Shown here: positions 34,660-44,138 of the stretch, piece after piece | Numbering within the stretch: position 1 is the stretch's first letter | Layout: every line of letters starts with the position of its first letter | NCBI GenBank assembly: GCA_035627375.1 | Contig: DASPLX010000037.1 | Span: 286,812-350,811 of the forward strand | Reading direction: 5' to 3' | Length of the DNA stretch: 64,000 nt | Source: DASPLX01 sp035627375 | Lineage (GTDB): Bacteria > Pseudomonadota > Gammaproteobacteria > Burkholderiales > Burkholderiaceae_D | The notes under the pieces: model-generated | The model's input: only the letters and a program-made list of their open reading frames with translations | Database searches by the model: none | Told to the model about the DNA's origin: nothing | Made by a program: the position numbers and the translations under genes

Positions 34660-36030
34660 ATGGCAAAAGCGAAAACCAATTACACCTGTACCGAATGCGG
34701 CGGCGTCTCCGCCAAGTGGGCGGGGCAATGCTCGTCCTGCGGCCAATGGAACACGCTGGTGGAAACCGTGATCGAGGCGGCCGGCAACCGCTACTCGGCG
34801 CAGCCGCAAGGCTTGGCGCAGACGACGCCGGTGATGAGTCTTGCCGACATCGAAGCCGCCGACGTGCCGCGCTTCGGGACCGGCATCGAGGAATTCGATC
34901 GCGTGCTCGGCGGCGGGCTGGTGGCCGGCGGCGTCGTGCTGATCGGCGGCGACCCGGGGATCGGCAAATCGACCCTGCTGCTGCAAGCGCTGGCGAACAT
35001 GTCGCGCATGAAGAAGGCACTGTACGTCAGCGGCGAGGAATCGGGCGCGCAGATCGCCCTGCGCGCCAAGCGCCTCGCGATCGATGCGAAAGAATTGAAG
35101 CTTCAAGCCGAGATCCAGCTCGAGAAAATCCTCAATACGCTGGCTGAACAGAAGCCGCAGGTGGCGGTCATCGATTCGATCCAGACCCTGTATTCGGATG
35201 CGCTGACTTCCGCTCCCGGTTCGGTGGCGCAGGTGCGCGAGTGTGCGGCGCAACTGACGCGCGTCGCCAAGCAGTCGGGCATCACGATCATCATGGTCGG
35301 TCATGTGACGAAGGAGGGGGCGCTCGCCGGGCCGCGCGTGCTGGAGCACATCGTGGATACCGTGCTGTATTTCGAAGGCGACACGCATTCGAGCTTCCGC
35401 CTGGTGCGCGCATTCAAGAACCGCTTCGGCGCGGTCAACGAACTCGGCGTGTTCGCCATGACGGAGAAGGGTTTGAAGGGCGTATCGAATCCTTCCGCCC
35501 TGTTCCTGTCGCAGCACGACAACCAGGTCGCCGGTTCCTGCGTGATGGTGACGCAGGAGGGCACGCGGCCCTTGCTGGTGGAGATTCAGGCCCTGGTGGA
35601 TACATCGCATGTGCCGAGCGCGCGCCGTTTGTCGGTGGGGCTGGAACAGAACCGATTGGCGATGCTGCTGGCCGTGCTGCATCGCCATGCCGGCATCGCC
35701 GCCTTCGATCAGGATGTCTTCATCAATGCCGTCGGCGGCGTGAAGATCACCGAGCCGGCGGCCGATCTCGCCGTCCTGCTTGCGATCCATTCATCGATGC
35801 GCAACAAGCCGCTGCCGCGCGGACTGGTGGTGTTCGGCGAGGTCGGGTTGGCCGGCGAGATTCGTCCGGCGCCGCGCGGGCAGGAACGTTTGCGCGAGGC
35901 CGCGAAGCTCGGTTTTTCGATCGCGCTGATCCCGAAATCGAATGCGCCCAAGCAGAAGATCGAGGGCTTGAGCATCATCGCGGTCGAACGCATCGACGAG
36001 GCGCTCGCCAGGATTCGCGAATGCGAGTGA
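34660..36030 (+). CDS. radA: DNA repair protein RadA
   Basis: A branch-migration ATPase/helicase in recombination, 456 residues. The N-terminal C4 zinc finger is CTECGG...CSSC. Walker A is GGDPGIGKSTLL, the RadA signature KNRFGAVNELGVF, and the C-terminal third a Lon-protease-like domain (DLAVLLAIHSSM, FGEVGLAGEIRP) without the catalytic Ser-Lys pair. It sits 14 bp after alr. It ends 18 bp from the convergent hpnE gene. Confidence 0.97.
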   Translation: MAKAKTNYTCTECGGVSAKWAGQCSSCGQWNTLVETVIEAAGNRYSAQPQGLAQTTPVMSLADIEAADVPRFGTGIEEFDRVLGGGLVAGGVVLIGGDPGIGKSTLLLQALANMSRMKKALYVSGEESGAQIALRAKRLAIDAKELKLQAEIQLEKILNTLAEQKPQVAVIDSIQTLYSDALTSAPGSVAQVRECAAQLTRVAKQSGITIIMVGHVTKEGALAGPRVLEHIVDTVLYFEGDTHSSFRLVRAFKNRFGAVNELGVFAMTEKGLKGVSNPSALFLSQHDNQVAGSCVMVTQEGTRPLLVEIQALVDTSHVPSARRLSVGLEQNRLAMLLAVLHRHAGIAAFDQDVFINAVGGVKITEPAADLAVLLAIHSSMRNKPLPRGLVVFGEVGLAGEIRPAPRGQERLREAAKLGFSIALIPKSNAPKQKIEGLSIIAVERIDEALARIRECE

Positions 36031-36048
36031 GCGGCCCGCGGCAAGCGG

Positions 36049-37368
36049 CTACGCCGCCAGGCGCCCCGCCGTCACGCCGCTGCGGACCGCCGCTTCCAGC
36101 GTCGCCGGGTAGTCTCCCGCCGTGTAATCGCCGGCGATGAACAGGCCATCGACGCCGGTCGCGTTCGACGGGCGCGCCAGATCGGGAACGCAGGAAAAGG
36201 TTGCGCGCTTTTCCGAAATCACTTTGGTCCACAGCGGCCGCGCGAGTTCCGGCCTGCGGAACGCTTCGGCGAGCTGTTGAGCGATCGCCGCGCTCATTGC
36301 CTCATGTCCCGCTTCGATCGCCTCGGTCGATGCGCTGACCACGACGGCCAGCAGGCCGGCATGGGCGACGTCCAAGGCGCCGCGATCGAATACGAATTGC
36401 CCCCACGCCTGCCGCGCCGGTTCGTCCAGCAGCGCGAAGAACGGGCCAGGCAGGCGCAACGACGTCTCGTATTGGAGATAGCAAGTCGTGATCGGCTCGT
36501 GCGTGAACGACTTGAGGCCGGCGACATCGATCACGCCGTCGAGCAGCGCCGCCGCGCGGTCCGGCGGCGTGGCGACGACGACGGCATCGAACAGGTCATC
36601 GTCGTCCCGCGCGCCGAACGATAAGCGCCAACGCGCGCCGTCCTTTGCGATCCGCCGGACGGCTTTGCCGGTTGCGACGACACCCCCGTGCCGTTCCACG
36701 AACGCCGCCGCCTGCCGCGGAAACAAGGCGCTGAGATCGGTGCGCGGCAGCAGCATGTCGGATGCGCGCCGACTCGCCCCCAGGCTGTCGCGCAATACAT
36801 TGAGGAACACCTGCGCCGAAGCCCGCTCCGGCGGCGTGTTCAACGCGGCGATGCAGAGCGGCCGCCACATCAGCTTCGTGAGCCGCTCGGTTTGATCGAA
36901 GCGGGCGAGCAATTCGGATACGCTGCAATCGCGATGCAGTCGCCATCCCATCCAGCGGGCTGTCGTCGAAAAGCGCGCCAATGCGAGCTTGTCGTCGCGG
37001 GACAGGCCGCTCGCACGCAGCAGGGCGAGCAGCATGTGCAGGGGCGCCGGCAAGCGCGCCGCGACGAAGTCCATGCAGCCGCTGTCCCGCGGATAGCGCA
37101 TCTGCAGCGGCAGATGCAGCAGCGCGGCATCGACCTCGACGCCGGCCAGACGCATGACGCGCAGCGTTTCCGTATAGGCGCCGATCAGGATGTGCTGGCC
37201 GTTGTCGAGTCCGAGGTTCTCGATATCGACGCGACGCGCCCGGCCGCCGAGCGTGCGCGCCGACTCGAACAGCGCGACCCGCGCGCCGCGAGCGGCCAGT
37301 TCTACCGCCGCCGCGCAGCCGGCCCAGCCGCCGCCGATGACCGCAACCTGGCGTGCCGTCGATATCAT
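36049..37368 (-). CDS. hpnE: hydroxysqualene dehydroxylase HpnE
   Basis: A 439-residue FAD-dependent amine oxidase-type enzyme reducing hydroxysqualene to squalene. The dinucleotide site is VIGGGWAGCAAAVELA, then GGRARRVDIENLGLDNGQH, and the C-terminal FAD contact is GLFIAGDYTAGDYPATLEAAV. It is the third gene of hpnC-hpnD-hpnE, 4 bp after hpnD, which fixes the assignment. A squalene-hopene cyclase is not in the window, so hopanoid formation is inferred. Confidence 0.94.
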   Translation of the reverse strand: MISTARQVAVIGGGWAGCAAAVELAARGARVALFESARTLGGRARRVDIENLGLDNGQHILIGAYTETLRVMRLAGVEVDAALLHLPLQMRYPRDSGCMDFVAARLPAPLHMLLALLRASGLSRDDKLALARFSTTARWMGWRLHRDCSVSELLARFDQTERLTKLMWRPLCIAALNTPPERASAQVFLNVLRDSLGASRRASDMLLPRTDLSALFPRQAAAFVERHGGVVATGKAVRRIAKDGARWRLSFGARDDDDLFDAVVVATPPDRAAALLDGVIDVAGLKSFTHEPITTCYLQYETSLRLPGPFFALLDEPARQAWGQFVFDRGALDVAHAGLLAVVVSASTEAIEAGHEAMSAAIAQQLAEAFRRPELARPLWTKVISEKRATFSCVPDLARPSNATGVDGLFIAGDYTAGDYPATLEAAVRSGVTAGRLAA

Positions 37369-37372
37369 GCGA

Positions 37373-38206
37373 TCAGCCGAACACGAAGGTTTTCCACGCC
37401 AGCCACAGCTTGCGGATCGGCGTCAGCGAGATCCTCTGGTTCAGCACGTGGAAGCCGTCGCGACCGATCTCGTCGAGCAGGGAACGATAGATGGCGGCCA
37501 TCATCAGTCCGGGGCGCTGGGTGCGGCGATCCTCGGCCGGCAGGAGGGCGAACGCTTCATCGTAGATCGTTTGCGCGCGCCGCTCCTGGAAACGCATCAA
37601 TCGCTCGAAATTCTCGCTGTGCCGCGCGTTGAGGATGTCGGCCGCGGTGACGTTGAATTGCTGCAGTTCGTTGACCGGCAGATAGATGCGTCCCTTGCGC
37701 GCATCTTCGCCGACGTCGCGGATGATATTGGTCAATTGGAAGGCCAGGCCGAGCTTCTCGGCATATTGGAGGGTCTGCGGACGGGTGACGCCGAAGATGC
37801 TTGCCGAAAGAATGCCGACCACGCCGGCGACATGCCAGCAATAGCGCTGCAATCCGGCGAAATCGAGATAGCGCGTCTGGCTCAAGTCCATTTCCATGCC
37901 GTCGATGATCGCCAGCAGATGCTTGATGTCGAGCGAGTAGGTCGACAGATGCGGCAGCAAGGCCTTGGCGACGGGATGCGTCGGATTGCCTGCCTGCATC
38001 GCGGCGATTTCCTTGCGCCACCATGCCAGCTTGCTATGCGCGACCGAGACGTCGGTGCATTCGTCGACGATATCGTCCACTTCGCGGCAAAACGCATACA
38101 GCGCCGTGATCGCGCGGCGTCGTTCTTGCGGAAGGAACAGGAAGCTGTAGTAGAAACTGGAACCGCTTTGCGCGGCTTTCTGCTGGCAATATTCGTCGGG
38201 AGACAT
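37373..38206 (-). CDS. hpnD: presqualene diphosphate synthase HpnD
   Basis: Joins two farnesyl diphosphates to presqualene diphosphate. The 277-residue trans-prenyltransferase has the two Asp-rich motifs FCREVDDIVDE and DVGEDARKGRIYLP, the latter DxxED binding magnesium. SSFYYSFLFLPQERRRAI at the N-terminus is typical. It lies between hpnC (82 bp) and hpnE (4 bp). Confidence 0.95.
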   Translation of the reverse strand: MSPDEYCQQKAAQSGSSFYYSFLFLPQERRRAITALYAFCREVDDIVDECTDVSVAHSKLAWWRKEIAAMQAGNPTHPVAKALLPHLSTYSLDIKHLLAIIDGMEMDLSQTRYLDFAGLQRYCWHVAGVVGILSASIFGVTRPQTLQYAEKLGLAFQLTNIIRDVGEDARKGRIYLPVNELQQFNVTAADILNARHSENFERLMRFQERRAQTIYDEAFALLPAEDRRTQRPGLMMAAIYRSLLDEIGRDGFHVLNQRISLTPIRKLWLAWKTFVFG

Positions 38207-38288
38207 GGCCGAAGGGCGGTGTGCAAAAAATAAACACGCTATCCTAGCAGCCCGCCGCCGCGCTCACAAATGGATTCCCGCCGCGCCT

Positions 38289-39107
38289 TCACTCCCTCTT
38301 CATGCGCATGGCGCGCCAGGCCAGCAGCAGCCAATCGAACTTGGTCAATCGCGGCCGGCGCCGGAACACATCGTAGTCCACGGCATCGATGCGCTCGAGG
38401 ATGCGTAATCCGCCTTGCACCACCAGCCGCAATTCCCATCCCACCCGCCCTGGCAGGCGCAAGGCGAGCGGGGCGCCGGAGCGCAACATGGCGCGCGCTC
38501 TTTCGACTTCGAAACGCATCAAATCCCGCCAGGCCGCCGAGAGCTTGCCTTGCGCCAGCTCTTCCTCGGTCACGCCGAAGCGCGCGAGATCTTCCCGGGG
38601 AAGATAGACGCGCTCCTTCTGCCAGTCGATGGCGACGTCTTGCCAGAAGTTGATCAGTTGCAGGGCCGAGCAGATGGCATCCGAGTCGCGCAGATTGCGT
38701 TCGTCGGCCATGCCGTACAGGTGAAGCATGAGGAAGCCGATCGGATTGGCGGAACGCCGGCAATAGTCGAGCAGGGCATCGAAACTGTCATAACGGGCGA
38801 CGGCGACATCCTGTTTGAAGGCGGAAAGCAGGTCGCGAAACGGTCGCAGCGGCAGGCGATATTGCTCGATGACGGCGGCCAGGTCGCGCCAGAGCGGCTC
38901 GGCCGTGGCGTCGCCGTGCTCGATCCGCGCCAATGCCGCTTCATAAGCGTTCAAGGCGGCGATGCGGGCCGGCGGCGATGCGTCGCCTTCGTCGGCGAGA
39001 TCGTCGGCGCTGCGCGCGAACCGGTAGATGGCTTCTACCGCCGGGCGCAGCCGCGCCGGAAGCAGGATCGAGGCGACCGGGAAATTTTCGTAATGATCAA
39101 TTGACAT
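38289..39107 (-). CDS. hpnC: hydroxysqualene synthase HpnC
   Basis: Converts presqualene diphosphate to hydroxysqualene. The 272-residue prenyltransferase has YENFPVASILLPARLRPAV at the start, SADDLADEGDA as first Asp motif and QDVAIDWQKERVYLP as second. It heads the hpnCDE operon. The promoter region is shared with a divergent RND efflux pair 241 bp away that contains a palindrome. The ribosome site is weak. Confidence 0.95.
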   Translation of the reverse strand: MSIDHYENFPVASILLPARLRPAVEAIYRFARSADDLADEGDASPPARIAALNAYEAALARIEHGDATAEPLWRDLAAVIEQYRLPLRPFRDLLSAFKQDVAVARYDSFDALLDYCRRSANPIGFLMLHLYGMADERNLRDSDAICSALQLINFWQDVAIDWQKERVYLPREDLARFGVTEEELAQGKLSAAWRDLMRFEVERARAMLRSGAPLALRLPGRVGWELRLVVQGGLRILERIDAVDYDVFRRRPRLTKFDWLLLAWRAMRMKRE

Positions 39108-39156
39108 CGTCAGGTAAATGACTAAAAAGTCATATGCAAATCCGTTCGGACCTGCT

Positions 39157-39184
39157 TATAATTACTAACCGACGGGTCAGTAAT
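39157..39184 (+). promoter_or_regulatory. -10 element with overlapping 24-bp palindrome, likely TetR-type operator of the efflux genes
   Basis: TATAAT is at 39157-39162. ATTACTAACC-GAC-GGGTCAGTAAT at 39161-39184 is a near-perfect inverted repeat starting inside that -10. This is the size and position of a TetR/AcrR-type operator. It lies between hpnC and the RND adaptor gene. No TetR gene is in the window, so the regulator must be encoded elsewhere. Confidence 0.6.
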
Positions 39185-39348
39185 ATCGTGGTAGTCCAAC
39201 ATGACGATTTTACAACTCCGGATAGAAATAGTTTTTGCCGATAGCTTCATCGCGGGGCAAAGTGTAGCGTAGCGCGGAGGCCGGCCGCATCGCCGGCGTC
39301 CGCCATGGTCGGTAAGTCTTTGTCCGCAACTGTTTAAAGGAAAGTGCC

Positions 39349-40635
39349 GTGGCCGCTCTCAACAAAAAGTCTGGAATCGTGAAGCAAGCCTTCGTTCGCA
39401 ATTGGAAGGGGAGCGCCGTCGTCATGGCAGCGTTCGTGTTGGCGGGATGTTCCAAGCCGGTCGAAAAGGTCGAGGATATCCGTCCGGTACGAGCGGTTCG
39501 CCTGGCGGCGGACACGGCCGATGTGGTGGCCGAATTTCCCGGCGAAGTGCGGTCGCGCGTCGAATCGCGGCTCGGCTTCCGGGTCGGAGGCAAGATCATC
39601 GCGCGCAAGGTCGATGTGGGTGCCATGGTCAAGCGTGGCCAACCGTTGATGCAGCTCGATCCGCAAGACTTGCAGCTGGCGCAGGCCCAGGCGAATGCGG
39701 GCCTCAAGGCCGCCGAGAGCAATCGCGATCTGGCACGCGCCGAATTCAAGCGATACCAGGAATTGCGCGAAAAGAATTTCGTCAGCCAGGCCGTGCTCGA
39801 TGCCAAGGAAACCGCTTACAAGGCGGCGCAGGCCAGTTATGAACAAGCCTCGGCCGCGTTCAAGAACCAATCCAACCAGGCCGGTTATGCCACCCTGGTC
39901 GCCGATATCGACGGCGTCGTGACCGGCATCGATGCCGAAGTCGGCCAGGTGGTGGCTCCCGGCACTCCGGTCGTGCGCGTTGCCGCGCTCGGCGAAAAGG
40001 AAGTCGTGGTCGGCATTCCGGAAAACCAAGTCGAGGCGGTGCGCCGTATCGGCGACGTGAAAGTGCGGACCTGGGCCAATCCGGAGGGCGCCATCCCGGG
40101 CAAGATCCGTGAAATATCGCCGATCGCCGATCCGGTCACGCGCACCTATACCGCCAAGATCTCGATTCCCGCCGCGCCCCAGGACGTCAAGCTCGGCATG
40201 ACCGCCTATGTCACGTTCGCAACCAAGACCGCCAATCCGATGCTGCGCGTGCCGTTGACTGCCTTGATGCAAGACAAGGGCGCGACCGCCGTCTGGGTGG
40301 TCGAAGGCGGCGCGGTCAAGCTGGTTCCCGTGCGCCTTGCCGCTTCCGCAGGCAACGATCTGCTGGTGGCGGGCGGCTTGACCGCCGGGCAGACCATCGT
40401 CACCGCGGGCGTCAATCTGCTCAAGCCGGGACAGAAGGTCAAGATTCTCGACGATGGCGTGGTCGGCCCGAGTTCCGGGCAAACGATGGCGCGGGATGAC
40501 GGCAAGGGCGATCCGCAGCAGAACGGCGAGCCGGGCATCAAGCCGGTGGCTGCCGTCGCCTCGCAGGCCGCTTCCGTTTCCCTGGTCGGCGCCGCCTCGA
40601 TCGCCGCCAGCGCCGCCGCCGGAGCCGCCAAATGA
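39349..40635 (+). CDS. RND efflux periplasmic adaptor (lipoprotein)
   Basis: Membrane-fusion protein of 428 residues linking an RND pump to an outer-membrane channel. It starts at GTG after AAAGGAAAG. The lipobox L31-A-G-C34 after a hydrophobic stretch shows lipidation. Barrel-sandwich halves (GEVRSRVESRLGFRVGGKIIARKVDVG, YATLVADIDGVVTGIDAEVGQVVAPG) flank a coiled-coil hairpin. The C-terminal ~55 residues are a Gln/Ala/Ser-rich tail of no known function. It overlaps the pump gene by 4 bp. No outer-membrane factor gene follows. Confidence 0.93.
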   Translation: MAALNKKSGIVKQAFVRNWKGSAVVMAAFVLAGCSKPVEKVEDIRPVRAVRLAADTADVVAEFPGEVRSRVESRLGFRVGGKIIARKVDVGAMVKRGQPLMQLDPQDLQLAQAQANAGLKAAESNRDLARAEFKRYQELREKNFVSQAVLDAKETAYKAAQASYEQASAAFKNQSNQAGYATLVADIDGVVTGIDAEVGQVVAPGTPVVRVAALGEKEVVVGIPENQVEAVRRIGDVKVRTWANPEGAIPGKIREISPIADPVTRTYTAKISIPAAPQDVKLGMTAYVTFATKTANPMLRVPLTALMQDKGATAVWVVEGGAVKLVPVRLAASAGNDLLVAGGLTAGQTIVTAGVNLLKPGQKVKILDDGVVGPSSGQTMARDDGKGDPQQNGEPGIKPVAAVASQAASVSLVGAASIAASAAAGAAK

Positions 40636-43600
40636 AAGGCGGCTTCAATCTTTCGCGCTGGGCGCTCGAACACATTCCGCTGACGCGTTATCTGATCGCC
40701 GTGCTGCTGATCGGCGGCATTCTGAGCTATGGCCGTTTGGGGCAGGACGAGGATCCGCCGTTCACCTTCCGCGCCATGGTGGTGCGCGCCATCTGGCCGG
40801 GGGCGACGGCACTGCAGATGGCCGATCAAGTCACCGACAAGCTGGAAAGGAAATTGCAGGAGGCGCCGTATGTCGACAAGATTCGCAGCTACTCCAAGCC
40901 GGGCGAGACGCTGATCATCCTGCAATTGCGCGAGTCGACGCCGCCGAAGGATGTGCCGAACGCGTGGTATCAAGTGCGCAAGAAGATCGGCGACATCCGA
41001 GGCACGCTGCCCGCCGGCGTGATCGGTCCGTTCTTCAACGACGAATTCGGCGATACCTATGGATCGATCTTCGCGATCTCCGCCGACGGGTTTTCCTACG
41101 CCGAGGTGAAGGAGTACGCCGATTTCGTGCGCCAGCAATTGCTGCGCGTGCCGTCGGTGGCCAAGGTCGAGTTGTTCGGCGTGCAGGACGAGAAGATCTA
41201 TGTCGAGTTCTCGCACAAGAAGTTCGCGCAGCTCGGCATTCCGTTCGAGTCGATCGTCGCGCAACTGAATGCGCAGAACGCGGTGGAAGCCACCGGCGTG
41301 CTGGTGACGCCGACCGACAATCTGCAGGTGCGCGTCAGCGGCGCCGTGAAGTCGCTGAAGGATCTCGAAAACTTCGAGCTGCGCGCCAATGGCACAACGT
41401 TCCGTCTCGGCGACTTCGCGGTCGTCAAGCGCGGATACAAGGATCCGCCGCAGGACAAGATGCGTTACAACGGCAAGGAAGTCATCGGTCTCGGCGTCTC
41501 GATGGAGAAGGGCGGCGACATCATCGACCTCGGCCGCAACCTGCAGACGGCGGTCGAGCAGATCAAGGGCAAGCTGCCGGTCGGCATCGAGCTCGAGCAC
41601 GTGGCGAACCAGCCCAAGGCGGTCGCCAATTCCGTCAACGAGTTCTTGCGGGCGCTGACCGAAGCCGTGCTGATCGTGCTCGCCGTCAGCTTCGTTGCGC
41701 TCGGTTTCCATACGAAGCCGTTCCGCATCGACATCCGCCCGGGCCTGGTCGTCGCCCTGACGATTCCGCTCGTGCTCGCGGTGACCTTCCTGTTCATGTA
41801 CATTTTCTCGATCGACCTGCACAAGATCTCGCTCGGCGCCCTGATCATCGCTCTGGGCCTCCTGGTCGACGACGCCATCATCGCGGTCGAGATGATGGTC
41901 CGCAAGATGGAAGAGGGATTGTCGCGCTTCGACGCGGCCACCTTCGCCTATACGTCGACGGCCATGCCGATGCTGACCGGCACGTTGATCACGGCGGCGG
42001 GCTTCCTGCCGATCGGTTTGGCGAAGTCGGCGGCGGGCGAATATACGTTCTCGATGTTCTCCGTGAACGCCTTGGCGTTGCTCATCTCCTGGTTCGCCGC
42101 CGTCTTGTTTACGCCTTATATCGGCTACGTGTTGCTGAAAGTGAAACCGGCCGCCAGCGCCGATGGTCATCATGAATTGTTCGATACGCCTTTCTATACG
42201 CGTTTCCGCGCTCTCGTGAGCTGGTGCGTCGAATGGCGCAAGACCACGATCGCGTTGACGCTCGGCGTGTTCATGCTCGGCGTGTTCGGCTTCCGTTTCA
42301 TCGAACAGCAGTTCTTCCCGGATTCGAGCCGGCCGGAACTGATGGTGGAAATGTGGCTGCCGGAAGGCACCGCGTTCGCCGCGACCGAAGTGCAAGCCAA
42401 GAAATTCGAAGCCTTCATCCGCAAGCAGGAAGGCGTGGAAAGCGTGACGACTTATGTCGGTACCGGCAGCCCGCGTTTCTATATGCCGCTCGATCAGATT
42501 TTCCCGCAGACCAACGTTTCGCAGATCGTCGTGCTGCCCAAGGACGCGAAGGCGCGCGAAGACTTGCGCAAGAAGATTCTCGCCGTCTTCAAGACCGACT
42601 TCCCGGAAGTGCGCGGCCGCGTGAAGCTGCTGCCGAACGGGCCGCCGGTGCCGTATCCGGTCCAGTTCCGGGTCAGCGGCGGCGAGGTGGACAAGGTGCG
42701 CGCGATCGCCGACCAGGTGAAAGAGGTCATGCGCGCCAACCCGAATACGCTCGGCGTGAACGACAATTGGAACGAGTCGGTGAAGGTGTTGCGCCTGGAG
42801 CTCGATCAGGACAAGCTGCGTGCCCTCGGTGTGACGTCGCAGGCCGTGATGCGCGCCGCGAACACGATCCTGAGCGGCACCACGATCGGCCAATTCCGCG
42901 AGAACGACAAGTTGATCGATATCGTCGTCCGTCAACCGGTCGACGAGCGCTCCACGATCACGGCCGCGCAAGAGGCGAATATCCAGACCGCGAGCGGCCG
43001 GTCCATTCCGCTGTCGCAACTCGCGCGCCCGCATTTCGTCTGGGAGCCGGGCGTGGTATGGCGTGAAGGGCGCGAGTGGGCGATTACGGTCCAGTCCGAC
43101 GTCGTCGACGGCGTTCAAGGTCCGACCGTCTCGAGCCAGATCAGCCCGAAGCTGGACAAGTTGCGCGCGGAGTTGCCGGCGGGTTACAAGATCGAGCTGG
43201 CCGGCGCCGCCGCCGATAGCGGCAAGGCGCAGCAGTCGATCGCCGTCAACGTGCCGCTCGTGATCTTCATCATCTTCACGCTGTTGATGCTGCAGTTGCA
43301 CAGCTTCTCGCGCTCGGTCCTGGTGTTCCTCACCGGTCCGCTCGGCATTGCCGGCGCGGCGCTCGGGCTGTTGATTCTGCAGCGGCCCTTCGGCTTCGTC
43401 GCTCAGTTGGGCGTGATCGCGTTGTTCGGCATGATCATCCGGAACTCGGTGATCCTGATCGACCAGATCGAGCACGACATCGCCAACGGCACGCCGGCGT
43501 GGGATGCCGTCATCGAGGCGGCCGTGCGGCGCTTCCGTCCGATCATCCTGACCGCCGCTGCGGCGGTGCTGGCGATGATCCCGTTGTCGCGCTCCGTCTT

Positions 43601-43760
43601 CTGGGGGCCGATGGCGGTGGCGATCATGGGCGGCTTGATCATCGCCACGGCCCTGACCCTGTTGTTCCTGCCGGCGCTGTATGCCGCCTGGTTCCGGGTG
43701 CGCAAGCCCGCAGGGCATGGGCGGTCGGTCATCGCGCCCGAGCCGAGCATGGCTGAATAG
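40632..43760 (+). CDS. RND efflux transporter permease
   Basis: A 1042-residue proton-driven efflux pump of the AcrB/MMPL type with twelve membrane helices and two large periplasmic loops. The proton-relay acids are D413-D414 in GLLVDDAIIAVEMM. FGMIIRNSVILIDQIE and GPMAVAIMGGLI mark the C-terminal half. It is the diverged branch often annotated as an acriflavin resistance or multidrug pump; the substrates are unknown. Translation is coupled to the adaptor. It borders hpnCDE, but it is not the hopanoid exporter HpnN, which belongs to the MmpL-like group. Confidence 0.94.
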   Translation: MKGGFNLSRWALEHIPLTRYLIAVLLIGGILSYGRLGQDEDPPFTFRAMVVRAIWPGATALQMADQVTDKLERKLQEAPYVDKIRSYSKPGETLIILQLRESTPPKDVPNAWYQVRKKIGDIRGTLPAGVIGPFFNDEFGDTYGSIFAISADGFSYAEVKEYADFVRQQLLRVPSVAKVELFGVQDEKIYVEFSHKKFAQLGIPFESIVAQLNAQNAVEATGVLVTPTDNLQVRVSGAVKSLKDLENFELRANGTTFRLGDFAVVKRGYKDPPQDKMRYNGKEVIGLGVSMEKGGDIIDLGRNLQTAVEQIKGKLPVGIELEHVANQPKAVANSVNEFLRALTEAVLIVLAVSFVALGFHTKPFRIDIRPGLVVALTIPLVLAVTFLFMYIFSIDLHKISLGALIIALGLLVDDAIIAVEMMVRKMEEGLSRFDAATFAYTSTAMPMLTGTLITAAGFLPIGLAKSAAGEYTFSMFSVNALALLISWFAAVLFTPYIGYVLLKVKPAASADGHHELFDTPFYTRFRALVSWCVEWRKTTIALTLGVFMLGVFGFRFIEQQFFPDSSRPELMVEMWLPEGTAFAATEVQAKKFEAFIRKQEGVESVTTYVGTGSPRFYMPLDQIFPQTNVSQIVVLPKDAKAREDLRKKILAVFKTDFPEVRGRVKLLPNGPPVPYPVQFRVSGGEVDKVRAIADQVKEVMRANPNTLGVNDNWNESVKVLRLELDQDKLRALGVTSQAVMRAANTILSGTTIGQFRENDKLIDIVVRQPVDERSTITAAQEANIQTASGRSIPLSQLARPHFVWEPGVVWREGREWAITVQSDVVDGVQGPTVSSQISPKLDKLRAELPAGYKIELAGAAADSGKAQQSIAVNVPLVIFIIFTLLMLQLHSFSRSVLVFLTGPLGIAGAALGLLILQRPFGFVAQLGVIALFGMIIRNSVILIDQIEHDIANGTPAWDAVIEAAVRRFRPIILTAAAAVLAMIPLSRSVFWGPMAVAIMGGLIIATALTLLFLPALYAAWFRVRKPAGHGRSVIAPEPSMAE

Positions 43761-43778
43761 TCCGCTGACGCCCGCGTT

Positions 43779-43810
43779 CCGCATTGCTTCCGCCGAACGG
43801 TGCAATGCGG
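43779..43810 (+). other. long stem-loop after the RND operon
   Basis: CCGCATTGC-tt-CCG-ccgaa-CGG-t-GCAATGCGG: a perfect 9-bp outer stem and 3-bp inner stem, 18 bp after the pump stop. It has no T-tract, so it may protect the mRNA end or assist Rho termination. Confidence 0.5.
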
Positions 43811-43959
43811 GTACGCAAACGAGGCCGCGGCGGAAGCGGATTGGCCGGTAAGGCAGGCGGCTTTGCCGGCGGACGTAAGCAAAATGGCAAAAAACGCGAC
43901 AGCCGGGAAAAAAATCCAGTAGAATGCTCGGTTGAAGTTGAAGAGCCGACAGGCAAAGC

Positions 43960-43998
43960 AGGGCGACCATTTTTCACTTCGCGGTCGCCCTTTCCTTT
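43960..43998 (+). terminator. hairpin with T-rich tail upstream of tRNA-Leu
   Basis: A perfect 9-bp stem AGGGCGACC/GGTCGCCCT with a 14-nt loop, then TTTCCTTTT. It may end the RND transcript or a short RNA started at the possible promoter GCGACA-N18-TAGAAT (43896-43925). Confidence 0.55.
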
Positions 43999-44018
43999 TG
44001 GTTCGATAAAAACAAACC

Positions 44019-44105
44019 GCGAGGATGGCGAAATTGGTAGACGCACCAGGTTTAGGTCCTGACGCCAGCAATGGTGTGGGGGTTCGAGTCCCCCTCCTCG
44101 CACCA
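44019..44105 (+). tRNA. tRNA-Leu (anticodon TAG)
   Basis: An 87-nt cloverleaf with acceptor stem GCGAGGA/TCCTCGC, D-loop AAATTGGTAGACGC, anticodon TAG in the loop TTTAGGT, a long class II variable arm, GTTCGAGTC in the T-arm and encoded CCA. It reads CUA/CUG-type leucine codons. The trigger factor gene starts only 33 bp after it, as is usual in Burkholderiales. Confidence 0.98.
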
Positions 44106-44138
44106 TGGGATTGAATTTTTACTTTTTGGACGATTTAC

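Noticed and set aside
40206..43970. A 1254-codon minus-strand frame opposite the RND pump.
   Set aside because: Antisense shadow with the same composition signature; the plus strand encodes a full-length pump.
43784..44062. A 92-codon frame running into tRNA-Leu.
   Set aside because: It overlaps the tRNA and both hairpins, has no ribosome site and a biased composition.
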